Program-made: the position numbers and the translations under genes
Notes under the pieces: generated by a model
The model's database searches: none
Told to the model about the DNA's origin: nothing
What the model saw: the letters and a program-made list of their open reading frames with translations, nothing else
Part shown: positions 42,864 to 55,956 of the stretch, piece by piece
Layout: every line of letters begins with the position of its first letter
How positions within the stretch are numbered: the first letter of the stretch is position 1
Source of the DNA: Phycomyces nitens
Lineage: Eukaryota; Mucoromycota; Mucoromycetes; Mucorales; Phycomycetaceae
Reading direction: 5' to 3'
Assembly: GCA_022702545.1 (NCBI GenBank)
Contig: JAHRBC010000004.1
Location: 992,001 to 1,056,000, forward strand
Length of the DNA: 64,000 nt

Positions 42864-44252
42864 GTTGGAAAAAATAAAGGGCTGGTTATTAGGGTTGTTG
42901 ATTTTGTTTGAATGTTGTATGGCCAGCAGAACAGTTGTCCGCGGCAATGGCCCCTTTGAAATGGATGCGACAAGAAGAGATTTCGAAAAGCAACCGTCGA
43001 ACGTGAGTGTCCAGTGAGGAAAATCACAACAAAAAAGAGCGCACCAAGGAACGTGCTTCGTGTAAGTGCAGTTTTGCGGGATGTCAATTAAAGGCAAGTT
43101 TGGGTATTTGACTGTCATTAATATTTGTTAAATGGGCAATTGTTCAAGTGGGATATGAAAGAAGGTAGATGGGATAATATAACATGCTATTCACATGCTG
43201 TCCGTGGTTCTTTATTATGTTTAAATTGTATTATTCTTTTTTTTTATATGTCTTGTAGGTCTTGATGTCTTGATCGCAAAATACAGTCTGATTTGTAAAT
43301 CAGAAATAGAGTCTCTACTATTTCAATCGTTCATTTGACTCTTGGTTATACACGCTAGAGATTTCAGTTCATGTATCACCATGGAAATCACTATAATGCA
43401 AAAATGCTATATTCTAAAGAAGCACTCAATTGCCAGTGTTTTTGCATAACTAGAGGGCTATTTATAAGCCGATTGTGCTTGGTGAATTAGATTAAGAAAA
43501 ACCTTTATTTTTTATATAAAAAATAAATGGCAAACAATGGTTCGCTCACGTGATATGACGGTAAACAATGCGTATTCTTGTGGCACAATTAGGAAATTAT
43601 TACAAGTGTTTGTAACAAAAAAAAGGTGGCTGTAAAGAAGATTCCCATTGTTTAAGCTTCTGGTATCCCGGTAATATAAATACCAGAGAACAACTATTGG
43701 CTCTAATCGGCAAAGAAAGCCTTACCAGACAAGCCCATTTACCTTTTTTCGGGAATCTTTTTACCCTTTCCATATGATTGTCTTTTTAGCATCACAACGA
43801 ACAAAATTTGGTCGAAACCTCAGGTGATCGCTTCTAGATTAAATCCGGCCCCGACTATATCCGTTCCTATTTTGTGCCCAATTTCAGACAACAACAGCTG
43901 CTGAGTTTATTTGGATTTGGCGGATATTAGATATCCATGGTTACCAGAAAATACACTCTTCAGGGACAGTGAGCCAGAAAAATGGACCTATCAAAGCACG
44001 TCGTTATGGTGAATATAAGGCACACAGTAAAGATGCTTGTATTCCAGCAGAACCTTCAAGTTAAAACCTTGTCTCCTGTTTAACGTTTCACGTGATACGT
44101 CAGTGTAGAATGTACTGAAGATGTACAATGAGCTCACCCATACGCCTCTCATGGACACCTCCAACTTGGAAATCTAGATTCTCAAGTATAAATAGAGTCA
44201 CATCACTCTGGTTTCTTCTGGTTCTTTTCTTTTCTTTAAAAATTCCAGTGCC
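42864..44252. promoter_or_regulatory. Divergent intergenic region with repeated TCACGTGATA
   Basis: 1.4 kb between the start codons of the Tea1-like gene (minus) and DUF1206 gene (plus). The E-box CACGTG occurs twice in a shared longer context TCACGTGATA (CACGTG at 43547-43552 and 44099-44104). The second copy lies about 150 bp upstream of the DUF1206 start. No gene was recognised inside. Confidence 0.5.
44187..44195 (+). promoter_or_regulatory. TATA box of the DUF1206 gene
   Basis: TATAAATAG lies 58-66 bp upstream of ATG 44253. A T/C-rich stretch (TTCTGGTTCTTTTCTTTTC) lies between it and the start codon. Confidence 0.65.
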
Positions 44253-45827
44253 ATGTCGGCCATATTTTACACTGCACTCACAAAGTTTGGCGCCTATGTA
44301 AACGACCTATTCGGCCTAAAACGACACCCAACCGAAGATATCGTGCACGTACCAAAAATCATTATTCCAAAAGATGCCAACCTATCTCCGTGGGATATTA
44401 AAGTAAAGACGTACTGGGAACGATTCAAAAGACCCACCGGTGTTCCCTTGAACCATTATCAATACGTAAAGGTGCTTGGAAGAATTGGGTTTGTGTCAAA
44501 AGGAGTTGTCTATGCTGTCATGGGTGGCATGTGCATTTCTACAGCTGCCCACCTTGACCCTGAAGTCTATGGTCTCCAATCTCCAATGGTAATAGTCAAC
44601 AATACCACGTACATCTCTAACTTTTTTTAATTTTATTTTATTTTTTTCAGGGTGTCTTTATCTACCTTGGTCTATTTTCGATCGGTACACCAGTACTTAT
44701 CATTATGCTTATTGGAATATCATTTTATTCTACCTGGCGATTGTAAGCACAGCTAAATTACATTATTTCAGGTGATACTTAACATAACTTTATAGTTGGG
44801 AAGGATCATATGGCCAAGGAGGAGACAAGACCCAATCGACTTTTAAAAACTTTTTTCGCTGTCGACTATCCCCCATCGTATCCGGCTGCGTCTATATTGT
44901 ATATCTAACATATATCGGAAAGCTCTTGTCAAAAAACAGAGAAGAACGAATTGCACTAGGAGATGTGACCTCTGAGGACTGTTTCCCAGCCTGTTGGGGC
45001 CACTCGGAACACTGGTATAAAAAGGCAGCAGTGGTCATCTTTGGAATGGCATTTCTGATCGCATGCATCACTCAATTGCAAAACGTCTTTACTAAGCGCT
45101 GGCACAATGATCTCATGGTGCATCATTGTACCCGTGTCGAGAAATGGGTGATGATTGCCTTGGGACATCTCGGATTCCTGGCCCGTGCTGGTGTAGGTCC
45201 CAATACCCAAAAAAAAATTATTAAATTCTCATGGCTTGATGTTCTTGATAGGTGTTTATGTTTGTCGCCGTCTACATGTTTAAAGTTACACGCCACGATA
45301 CTGATGTTAAGCACGATTCATTTGCAGACGCCATCAACCAAGCCAACGATGTCAAAGGCGGCGCAGTTTTGCTATGGATACTGGGAATAGGCTTAATTTT
45401 TTTCGGCGTTTTTGCCGCAGGAAATGCCTATTACAAGTATTACCCCACACCGCCGCCACACCGGCAGGCATTTTTCCCAGAAGACAGCCAACTTCATTTT
45501 GAGCAAGACGAAAAAGCCGAAGACCTCACTGCAGTTGTTGTCGATATTCCCGACGAGAATTTGGCTAAACAAAATACCCCACCAATGAGCGAGATTGTTA
45601 CCCCGAAGAATAACCAGCCCAGCAGTTCATCTGATAAAGATCCAATATCTGTAGATATCACAGAAAGCATTAGTATATCATCAAGCCGGACTACTGAGGA
45701 TTCAGATGTAACCTCAATCCCATCACCTGTAGACGAGTCCACTGTCAGTCCAGGCGCCCCTCTGATGGTACCAGAACGCCCACCATCCCCTTGGGAAAGC
45801 ACTGGAAGATATCGAATGAGAAAATAA
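44253..45827 (+). CDS. DUF1206-family membrane protein
   Basis: Four exons (44253-44588, 44651-44742, 44796-45192, 45252-45827), about 467 residues. Repeated membrane hairpins of the DUF1206 type: VKVLGRIGFVSKGVVYAVMG (first), the middle unit with SGCVYIVYLTYIGKLL and AAVVIFGMAFLIACITQLQN, and VEKWVMIALGHLGFLARAGV (third). A final span (LLWILGIGLIFFGVFAAGNA) precedes a YYKYYPTPPPH motif. The C-terminal 130 or so residues are hydrophilic, acidic and Ser/Pro-rich, without spans. DUF1206 is best known from bacteria and its function is unknown. Phylogeny could tell whether the fungal copy is ancient or acquired. The exon 3 donor GTAGGT at 45193 was chosen because it preserves the frame into VFMFVAVYMF. 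Confidence 0.75.
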
Positions 45828-46615
45828 TCGGGTTTTTTATTATAATTTTATAATACAGCAAAACTACCTTTATATAATTTATTTATACTAGAATCTACAT
45901 GTAAAACTACTTTATTATACACTTAATTCTTCTTTTTAATACCAAACAAAAAACATATTATAATACACATTTAATACATATACTAATACATCACTTGGCT
46001 TCCTATATATTCTCAATAGATATTTTCGATAAACAGCTCATTATACAATCTTTACCAAATAGTCTTAAATGTTGTTTGGTCAGCATAGCCTTTTTATCAT
46101 GTCACTCGGTTTATAAAGAAGTTTGACCATAAAACTCATGATTTCATCTATTATTTTAGATAATACTAGAGTTTTTCTTTTACACCTGACGGTCTGATGG
46201 TCTTTTAAAAGAAATCGCCACTCTGAACCTTTTGTACATGAAAATGTAACCAAAACAAGACTGGCGGATATATGTATATATATCATGCATTCAAGTCAAC
46301 CAAGAGCAATTACAAACAAAGCTATTTTCATGACTGGATAAAGTGTCTAGAATATTATTGTCATTCAAAATATTACAGTAACCGAATGTACTGATCAATA
46401 AAAAAATATATCAAAGACAGCCATAAATGAGCACTGGATCATGCATGCTGTTTATATAGAACTTATCAAATGCAACCATTGATGTAATCTTTCCAAAGAC
46501 AAAAAGGCCAGAATCACATATATTGATTGATTGATAAAATAAATAGTACAATTGATTTTTTGTTTTTTTTTACATTTATAAATGACTCAATAATAATGCT
46601 AGAATATTTATTGAT
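45828..46615. other. Convergent intergenic region, no gene
   Basis: Very AT-rich spacer between the 3' ends of the DUF1206 gene and the neurofibromin-like gene. No coding or RNA signal was recognised. Confidence 0.5.
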
Positions 46616-49600
46616 TTACTCGATAATTGCAAGTAGTTTGCTAATAAGCATAGAAATAGGCAAGGGGTTTGGTTTTTCGGGAACATATTTTGTATCTGCC
46701 AAGGCAGGAAACTCGATTTCTTCCAAAAGAGTCTTTTGATTGCGCCTTTCGTTTGTAGTGTTGAATACCGGCTCTGAGCAGGCAGTCAAGAGAATTGCTT
46801 TGATGGTATCAATAAGCGCAAAGTTTTGGCTGGAGACAACGATTTGGTTCATCTTTGGAAGGAGTGCCTCATACCTAGGAATCACAGTTTAATATTTTTT
46901 GTTGTTGTTGTTGTATTTCACAGACTAGTTACTTACACAAGCGAAAACACTTCTGGAATAGAAACCGCGGCCTCTGCCAGAAACTCATAGAGAAATAGTC
47001 GTTCTGACTCGTTATCGGAAGCATTGACCATGGTAACCAAGAGAGACACAAGAAGCAGGCCAGTAGTGTTATCAGGGATTTCCAAGGTATCAAATATCTG
47101 GACATACGAGGACTCAAACTCGATTCCGTCTAGCTCAATGTCGTCTATGCCAGCCAGGCGCAGGAGTTCTCGGAGTGCACCATTCTCGACAGCAAATGGA
47201 AGAAGGACGGCAAGATAGCCGATTGTCCGCGCCTTTACAATGTTTTGCTCGACTGATCTCTTGCAATCGATCTCGAGGAATGTGGTAAGGCATTGGATCG
47301 TGTTGTCCTTTGGATCACAGTTGATCAAGCCCTTTAACAATATACCAGCTACTGCAAAGGAGAAATGGGTGTCAAAGTTTACACCACTCTGTAAATCGAT
47401 ATCCCGTGCAATATCTGCCATTGGTTTCCGTGCATCCATAAGAACATCCGCAAGAGATCTGTGGACAAATAGTTTGCTATCGTCCAAAGCTTGCAACACT
47501 GACTGGAGCAACTGGATTGCAGCAGGGAATATGGCAGGGCGGTTCATCTGTACAAGTGCAATGGCGATCCAAAAGAGTGATTTTACATAGCGCGAGTTTG
47601 CTGGCAAATGGTGTATAATGTTTCCAAGGCACATCATGATGCTGACGACCAAGTAAGAGTCAGACTCATCGTATTCTTCCAAGGCTCTCTTTAAAGCAAT
47701 CAAGATTTGGTAGATCAGATCATCGTCAACTTCATCTTGAGCCAGGCAGCCAAGGACAACAAACGATCTTGGCTGGATTGCAGGATTGAACTGGAAGGTT
47801 GTGCTGGTGACAAGACTCATCCATCGTGCTCTCCACATGTTTGCAATATCTGCGATTCCGAGTTAGTTAGACAGACAAACAAACAAAAAACATCTCTGTT
47901 AAAAACTAGTACCTGTTGAAGACGCTCCAATTGACAAAACGTCCAGTAATAGACGAACAACGCTTTCCAGCGAGGTCAGGTTAAGTGGTCCAGAGGCATC
48001 TGTATTGGCTTCGGGTGAGATGACAAAAGCATTTCCGTGGGATTTGATGAGGCCAAAGTTGAGGCGGCACTTTGTGTCGCAAACGTCGTTTAACAGGAAC
48101 TGTAACTTTTTTTCGTTATCTTCGGTCAATTCTGAACTAGTACATAAGGTGTGTATGACATTGATAACGAGTTCATGAACGGAAGCTCTGATAAATGCCG
48201 GGCCTGTGGCTACCAAGAGAGATACGATATGGAAGATTTCTGGGAGATAAGGTCTGGCGGTCTTGACATTGTTGAACGAAAGCATGAGAAGGAATCTAAG
48301 AAGTACGGCAATTTCTGCCCAAGCAGGGTGGTCTGCTAGATTCTTGCAGGGTTGTATCAAGGTACGTTGGATTGTCTTTTTATTTTTGGAACAGCTGTCA
48401 GAAACACACTTTACAGATAGACAATATATATATATATATAAAACAAACTTACATTGCGCATTCTCGAGATAACCTTTGCACGTACAGATGTACTTGCCAT
48501 TGTAACAAAAGTGTCTGCCAGTGACTCTGCTCGCAAGGAACCAACGCCACTCTCGACAGAGTATTGAATAAACGATTCCAAGATAAGATTGACCATGTCA
48601 TCGACATCTGCCAGTGGCTTCCACACCTTGGCTTGGATGTGTTTGTAAAGCTATAGAGCAATAAATAAACATTTCTTTTTCAAATATAATCACATACCGT
48701 GGGTTGAGAGACGGTCAGTTCGATAAACAGGCGTAGAATCTCCTTTGTTTTTGTGAGACTACGAGAGTTGTTGTTTGATCCGCCACGACCAAAGATGGCC
48801 AGGTTGCGGAGCCAAGGGGATGTGTATTCCAGACAGAGCATCTGCAATTGCTTGTCAGACTTGTACAGGCCTGCAAAACTCTCTGCCAAGAACTCCAAAG
48901 TCAACTGTGATTCAGTATTGGCTAGAATCTTGCTAATATTAATAATAAAGGTTGTACTATTGGCAGGTATGCACAGATCTAAAATAATAATAGTAATATT
49001 ATTAAAAGTCTTGTTAAATTTGTATCCAGATATCTACCTCTTGTATGCATCAGTTGGTTTCCAACATCAAAGCGGAATGCCACGCTCAGAGAGCACAGTA
49101 GACTATAGGCAGACACACGCAATTCAGGATCACTGCTACCGATATTGAGGAGGGCCATGTTGAGTAGTCGCCCAGGAACGTCTGTAGGGTTGATTGAGTT
49201 TTCATGGATGTTTGCGGGCTTTGTGATCTCATCGTAGCGTGTCTTGTTGAAACGGAGAAGCTATAATAGAGATCAAGGTTTAATATAGACTTTTGGGGCT
49301 TTATAAGACTTGTGACATACAGCAAGAATGGCGTTTCTCTTGGAGGTAGAAAAGGTCAAGGTGGTCCGTCCATGGTCGGTCTTGATACAAAAGTTTCCTC
49401 CTCCACCTTCGGTAGTCTTTGAGTTTGAGGTAGGAAACAGATTATCAATCTCAGAGATATGGTAGATATCGTTCAAGACACTATTCAATCCCCAGAGCAT
49501 TTCTTGTTTGCGCACCTAAAATATAATTTAGTATCCTGGCCAGATAGAGACCATCAGGCATCATTTGCACTCACTGTGGTGATCTGCAGATATTCAGGAC

Positions 49601-52600
49601 CAAGTTTAATAGTGACAGGAATAGATAAAACCATATTGGCAATCCTGACTACTGGCGAGAATACAATGCATTTCTCCTTGTCAATGTCAACTATGGATTT
49701 AAAGATTAAGATATTTTTCTGTAAATCAAGGCGACTTGTTTCAAATTACCAGTTGATTTTGGCAGGCGAAGTTCAGAGGGAGCAATATACTCTTGCAACT
49801 CGACCATGCTAAACATGAAGCTGGTTCTCTTGAGCAGTCTGTTGGCCAATACTCTAGGGAGTTTGCGAACATATTTCTGGAATTGGGTATTGGGATTAAA
49901 GATGTACAGTGCAGCAAAAGTGTCGTTGATTTCACTGAATATCAATTGGACAAGCTGGTTGAGCCAATGGGCAGGCATATGGCAGTCTGTATTGAGACAT
50001 GTTGTGTCCAACAGTAGCTCAAATGGTTTTTTGATATATGGTTCCATCACCTAAAAGGCAATTTGATGGTGAATATGGGTTCGAGCAAATATTCTTTGTA
50101 CTTACACAAAGTGCATAATAGGTCAGAAGCTCAAAGTCAAAGTTTTCGCCTTTAGCCTTATTGAGAATCATATAAAATACAGGTCTTCCGCTTCTGGAGA
50201 CACCGCCTTGGTAAAATATATTGAGTGAACTGATGGCAGTGACATCGCGGTATCGGTTACGATTGATGAATTCACAGTAATAGTGGTTATTATTGGCATT
50301 CGAGTAATTCACCGAGAGAGTCGCGAGATCTTTCTGGGAGATTTCTGGGGGACGGCCAAGCTGGGCAAGTAGGCTCGATAACTTATCGAGCGTTCTCTTC
50401 CATTCTAGTAATTTTTGTGTATCGGATATCTCCTTGACTTTGCGCTCGCTTAGGTCGCGGCCCATACGCTCGAAATTGTCAGAAATGTAACGATGGACTC
50501 TGTGGTACGTTTTGTGGTCCAGCTGTATAACGGGAGTTGGGATTGGCATGTTCTCTTGGGAAGGAACTGTCGAGATTTCTCGCAAGAATCCAGCCACTTT
50601 GTAGATATTGCTCGTAAGGAAATCGTTGAGGACAATCATATGGGTTTCTTTTGCTCCAAAAAAGACGTTGTTTGCTAGATTCTGAATGATGCGGGTTGCT
50701 TGGAGAAGTAGTTTTCGGACGTTTCCAGTTCTCGATGTAGTTAGTTTGGAGAACATTGTATTTTCGGGAGCAACGATTGCAGGTCCAAAAAGACGCAGGA
50801 TAACAAATCCACCAACTGCAGAGTACTTTGCTTCCGAGAATCTCGCTCCAACCGCATCGACAATCAAGGAAAGCTCTTTTCGAAAGATCCTATTGAAATC
50901 ATATAAGATTGAAACCAATATGTATATATGTATATGTATATATAAAAATCTTACATTGGTGCCTTGTTAGATGATGAACAAATGGCATTCAAAAGGATCT
51001 CGGTGGCATGAACTACATTTTCTTTGTTGGTTGCAATGTCTTCTCCCGGTCGAAGTTTCTGGGCATCGAGTTCCCATGTCTGCATATGTTCTGGTAACAT
51101 GTTTATTTCATCCATAACAGATTGCAAGGTGCTCTGAATATAGGCACCACAGCAGTTTTGTGCAAATATAGACAATAATTGGGTTGCAACCGTTGTGCCT
51201 CTAAACAAAGTAGCCTCTTGTTCTATATAAAGGGTGTTGGTTGAGAACAGGCCACAAAAACCCCCATGCAAATAGGTTATTATTATTACCTGTCGATGCC
51301 ACTTCTTTTGTAATCACTTCCTTTAGCAGATCCATGGTCTTTTCACGGGATTCATAACAGACCAGGATAGTCTCCATGATGGATGCCGTATCAGAAGGTG
51401 GACAGACACTGCAGAGAGACATTACGACAGATATGTCTGAATCAATCAGAACCTATAAAGACATTTTAGTTGATTTCCTTGAACAAGAAAAAACAATAAA
51501 AAGCACACTTACATCAATCATCTGTTCATATCGATCAGACATTAGATTATCTGCCAGGCTGTCAAACTTGGCTCCTTCATCAAGAATATTTGCAAGTACT
51601 TGCATAAATGCTGTGCGTGTTCGTGAATCCTCGTGATAGGCCATGGCCAACGAATACTTGAGACCAGTCTCGACATTTGCATTCAAGAGGTTGGACATTG
51701 CCAAGATTGTGTTATCCTTTAATGCTCCCCAGTCATTCATACTCTCGGGTTGCTTTACAGCAGGTTAGAATAAAGAAATCTTCAAATTATCACTTGTTGG
51801 AATATATGTACCTTGTTTGGAGAATTTGCGGCTTCGATCTAAAGTACAGAATCAATAAATATGTAAACTTGACTGGATCCAAAGTTACCTCGTTGATCCG
51901 GCATCGGTTCAGAAGCTTTAAAAAGAAGGCAAGATATTTGTAGAAAAGGCGACTTTTCACTTGGGAAGCCTCGCTCTCGGACACCGGCTCAGATGTCTGC
52001 AACGGTAGCTGGTGAAGAAGGGTCGCAATCGCTCGAAGTGATGCCTGGTCAAGATCACGCTGAAGCTTTTGACCATGAGTTAAATCCTGTATAGCCATGG
52101 TTGGCTTCAAATCGGACGCTTGCTATTTAAAATATTGGCTATTGAGTCTAGCCATCATCATAGCCAGGCCTAATCGTTTGATACACATACCAAAGCAAAT
52201 CCACTTGTCCACTCAACAATGACCTCTAGTAGCTTATTTCGTAGTCGCATTTCGTCTCTTACTACAACTTGCTCTTTCTTCAAGACGAGTGTCTCAATCA
52301 TGTTTGCAACCTTGATCTTTGCGCGTATGGAGGTTTGGCTGTTTGGCAGTTGGTCAATATAAAACGTACAATAGCGGGTAAGAGTGCTAAAGTTGACGCT
52401 CAACAGGAAATCGTTTGGATCCACCAATCGGTCCAGAATCGACTTTAGAATCACCACAACCAGATCAACAAAGATCGTTTTTGAGGGATCACACATTGCC
52501 TTTTCGTCTGCATTGAAAAAGGTAGCCATGTAGATCTCCAGATGCTTAAAGAGGTTAGAATAGAGCTCGGGAGAAAGTTCGACGCCAAGGATCTCCCTGA

Positions 52601-55600
52601 CACTCTCCCGGATTGTCGCTTTATCGGAAGCCAATAGTTCCACCATCTCAAACATAAAGCGGTCTACCATTATCTCTGGTTCTGTTGGTGAATAGACCCG
52701 ACGGAAATCCTGTACATATTCGACCGACTTCTTGGCTCCAACCAAGGTAAAGTTGTCAGTAAAGGGTGATTTGATCAGGCAGCACCCGCCAAGCGAAGAA
52801 AGAAAGCCGGCATAATTCTCCCATTCTACTCTCATGTCTTCCTTTGACTCTGTGCGACTTTGATATGCAGAGGCCAGCCTGGATGCAGTGGATTTAATCT
52901 TGTCTCGTCCAGGTCCTATCGGCTGTCCTCTTTTTCCAATCGTACCATCATTGAGCTCTTCAGAAAACGCGTCTGTTACGGATAGGGAGAGAGGGCCTGT
53001 CAGGGCCTTCCATCTCTTCCAGGCTTCTTCCCATGCTGCCAATATTCCAGGCGTAGGCGTTGAAAGCATTCGTAAATATTTCCGGAGACGTTTCTGTTGA
53101 GCTTTTCGGCCGATAAACGTGGTATCCTCTCTCACGATCTCTTTGTATATGTCGAGATTTCTAAGCATGGTGCTGTATTCATTCAATTCAAATTCGTTTC
53201 CAGTAATAAAGTTCGTCTCTGCACACAAGTAGCCGATGCATCGTGTCGAGGCAGAGCACAGCTCTGGCTTGGGAGAACACATGGTTAGCAGGAGAGCAAC
53301 TTCGATTGCGACGGCAGACTGGATACGGATCTTTATAGACGATCCATCATTTGCATTTTCCTAAAGGTGATTCAGAAACAACTGGATGAGAATTGATTTT
53401 TGAGACGGTGTTTGGGACTTACTGCATTGTTGCGAATGAAAATAGATCTTGTAGCACATAGCTTTCCTTTGAGATTCATGAGGAACAAGTTGCCCTCATC
53501 GTCCTTTGGTTTCTCGAGTATCTGTCTTGCCATCAAGAAGCCAATCTGAGAAGAAATTCGCCAAAAGTTTGGCATCCTGGTCTCAAAGGGCCCCCAGAGA
53601 TTGATATGTTTATGGTCATGCAATTTGATGAGACATTCGCTCGAAAGCTGCCTAATGTTCTGCTCTGGATGCTGGAGTAGCTGGGTCATACCTGCCATTA
53701 CGGCAGCATGGCTCTCCAGGGGATCTTCTTCTTTGCCCTAGAGTAATCTTTGGTTAGTTTAAATGACTGGCCAAATGTTTTTTTTTTATTTGCCATACCA
53801 TGAGGACCAACAGAGGATCCGCTCGGTAAAGACGCAAGATGTCTTCGAGTATCATGGTGTTTTCCTTTTCTTTGAGCTTAATGTCCTTTCTTGGGTTCTT
53901 GTCCAGTTGAGCTCTACGGGGACCCAACTGACCAAGTACGGATTCCATTCGGCTCATTGTACCGTATTCATATCCACTTGCTGGTAAGAATATATTTCTC
54001 AGGTATCCACAGAGCAGAGGGTACATGGACTCTATTTTTGGATTCCAGGGAAGATGGGGATCTTCTTGGACAATAGCAAGACATGCCTTTACGAGTGCCA
54101 TCTTGAACACAACCGGGGCACCATCTTCCAGACACACCGGGACAATGTTGTGTAGGGTTTTTGTGGTATCAAGACGCAGTCTGGCCAAAAGATAGTCTGT
54201 GGCGAATGCCTGTTGATCGATTGTGTATCCACCATTGGTAATTGATGGCTGAGGGACCGAGAAGCGAGAGATGTTCCAGACACACTCTCTCAAGTCGTCT
54301 TCAACGTCGATTGCAATGTGACGCAGTACGCTGTTTTCTGTTGGAGATACATATGTTGCAGCTCTACAAAAGTCAACATAGCACAGGGCAGCGATCTCTG
54401 TTGATCTTGCCGTCCTCAACGTCTTTCCCAGCATCTTCAAAAACGCAGCCTAGAATTGAAATCAGCCAATGTTTATAATGTTTATAATAAATCCGAGGTG
54501 TCCTACCCTTCTATTCTGAGAAGATGGCCCATCAAGATAGGCCTGGATCAGGACATCTGGAGAAAGGATCAGTAAGAGTGACCTAAGGGGCCAGATGATG
54601 GCCTTTCTTCTTGGACTGTCTGCATTTGAGTTGCAGAGGTCAAAGAGGATGTCTGAGCCGTTCATGAGACGATTGTCGCTCTCGTACATCTCTGAGAATT
54701 CGGCAGGATAAGATTCAATCCAGCGCCAGATCGCAATTCTCATCAGTTTTGCGAATAGCAATTTAGTCTCATTTTCAATATTCAAAAAATAAGGGCTCAA
54801 ATCTACAACAGGGTTTGTGTCAGACAGAACAGGGCTCTTGTAATTATATATATATATATATATATTTATATACCTGTCAGGACGGTCGACAATCGGCTTC
54901 TGGTCAGACAACAGCACTCTAGCAGACGCAATTCGGTCAGACTAGCCTCTGTATTGTCGCTGATGATGCTTAGGGTGTGGACGGCGTTCTTGATCTTGTC
55001 ATAATATGTGGCCCAATTACTTGCACTCACATAATGCATGATTTTCCCGGCTGCTCCATGGATGCTCATGACTAGATCGTAGGTCTGGCTGTCGATTCTA
55101 GTCTGGAAGCAGGCCATCTCATTTGCAAAGTAGTCTGGAGAAGAGTAGCCATAGATCTCGTTTGCTTCCTCGAGCACATGGGCCTGGTAAAGAAATCTTC
55201 CCAAGAGGATCATGAGAAATGAAACCAGAGCTTCATCCAATGGAGGTGGGTCGACTAGGGAAGTAGGTGTTTCTGGAATGGTGTTTTCATCGGCGGCTTT
55301 GGTCGACTGGCTTTTGGGTGCTTCTTTAAGAAACAAGGTGCTGCTGCTGGAAGAAGTTCTTCTGGATATACTGCTCAGAGTGTCTGGTCTGTTGTTCATA
55401 GGCTGCTGGCGATACCATGTCCAGTGGTGTCGCATACATGCCGAGAGTAGCCTGAGAAGAAAGAGCTGGGACTGTAGGATTTCTATAGAGGCCAGTGGAT
55501 CTGAAATGCTGTGGAAAGGAGGATCGTCCTGGAGGGTCTGGATGAGTACATGTTAATTGAGCATAAGAGAGGTTACTTTGGATATTGTATCAAGCGCAGA

Positions 55601-55702
55601 AGCAAGAGAATTGACAACGGTAGATAGTTTGTGAATTGACAATTCGATGATGGCGGCGACTAACACATATAAATTATGTACTCAGATATTGTGTGTTTAT
55701 GC

Positions 55703-55735
<33 letters not shown>

Positions 55736-55956
55736 ATAATAATATTTATATATATATATATATGGAATGCCCCTTTTTGCTTTACCTGTCTGTTGCATAA
55801 CTGGATCTTGCTCTAGACTTTCAATCTTCCTACCATTATTGACCGGGAGCTAAACAGATGGTTGAATGAGAAACCAATTAGGTGGATCCTTGATTGTCTT
55901 ACTCGCATGGCGACTCGATGAACAAGACTAAAGATGAGCTTTGTATTGGAACGCAT
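46616..55956 (-). CDS. NF1: Neurofibromin/Ira-type Ras GTPase-activating protein
   Basis: A single very long gene with about twenty introns, roughly 2,700 residues, comparable with human NF1 and yeast Ira proteins. ATG 55956 (MRSNTKLIFSLVHRVAMR). The N-terminal half is alpha-helical HEAT-like sequence. The RasGAP domain (about 51270-50550) shows the arginine finger region ATLFRGTTVATQLLSIF, VGARFSEAKYSAVGGFVILR, and LFGPAIVAPE followed by RKLLLQATRIIQNLAN. A Sec14/CRAL-TRIO-like plus PH-like module follows (about 50270-49540; SSLNIFYQGGVSRSGRPVFY), then C-terminal HEAT-like exons ending at TAA 46616-46618. It stimulates GTP hydrolysis by Ras at membranes, damping cAMP/PKA or MAPK signalling. 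No frame break was found. Some exon borders, particularly those next to AT repeats (54848-54870, 48422-48440), are uncertain. Confidence 0.92.
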
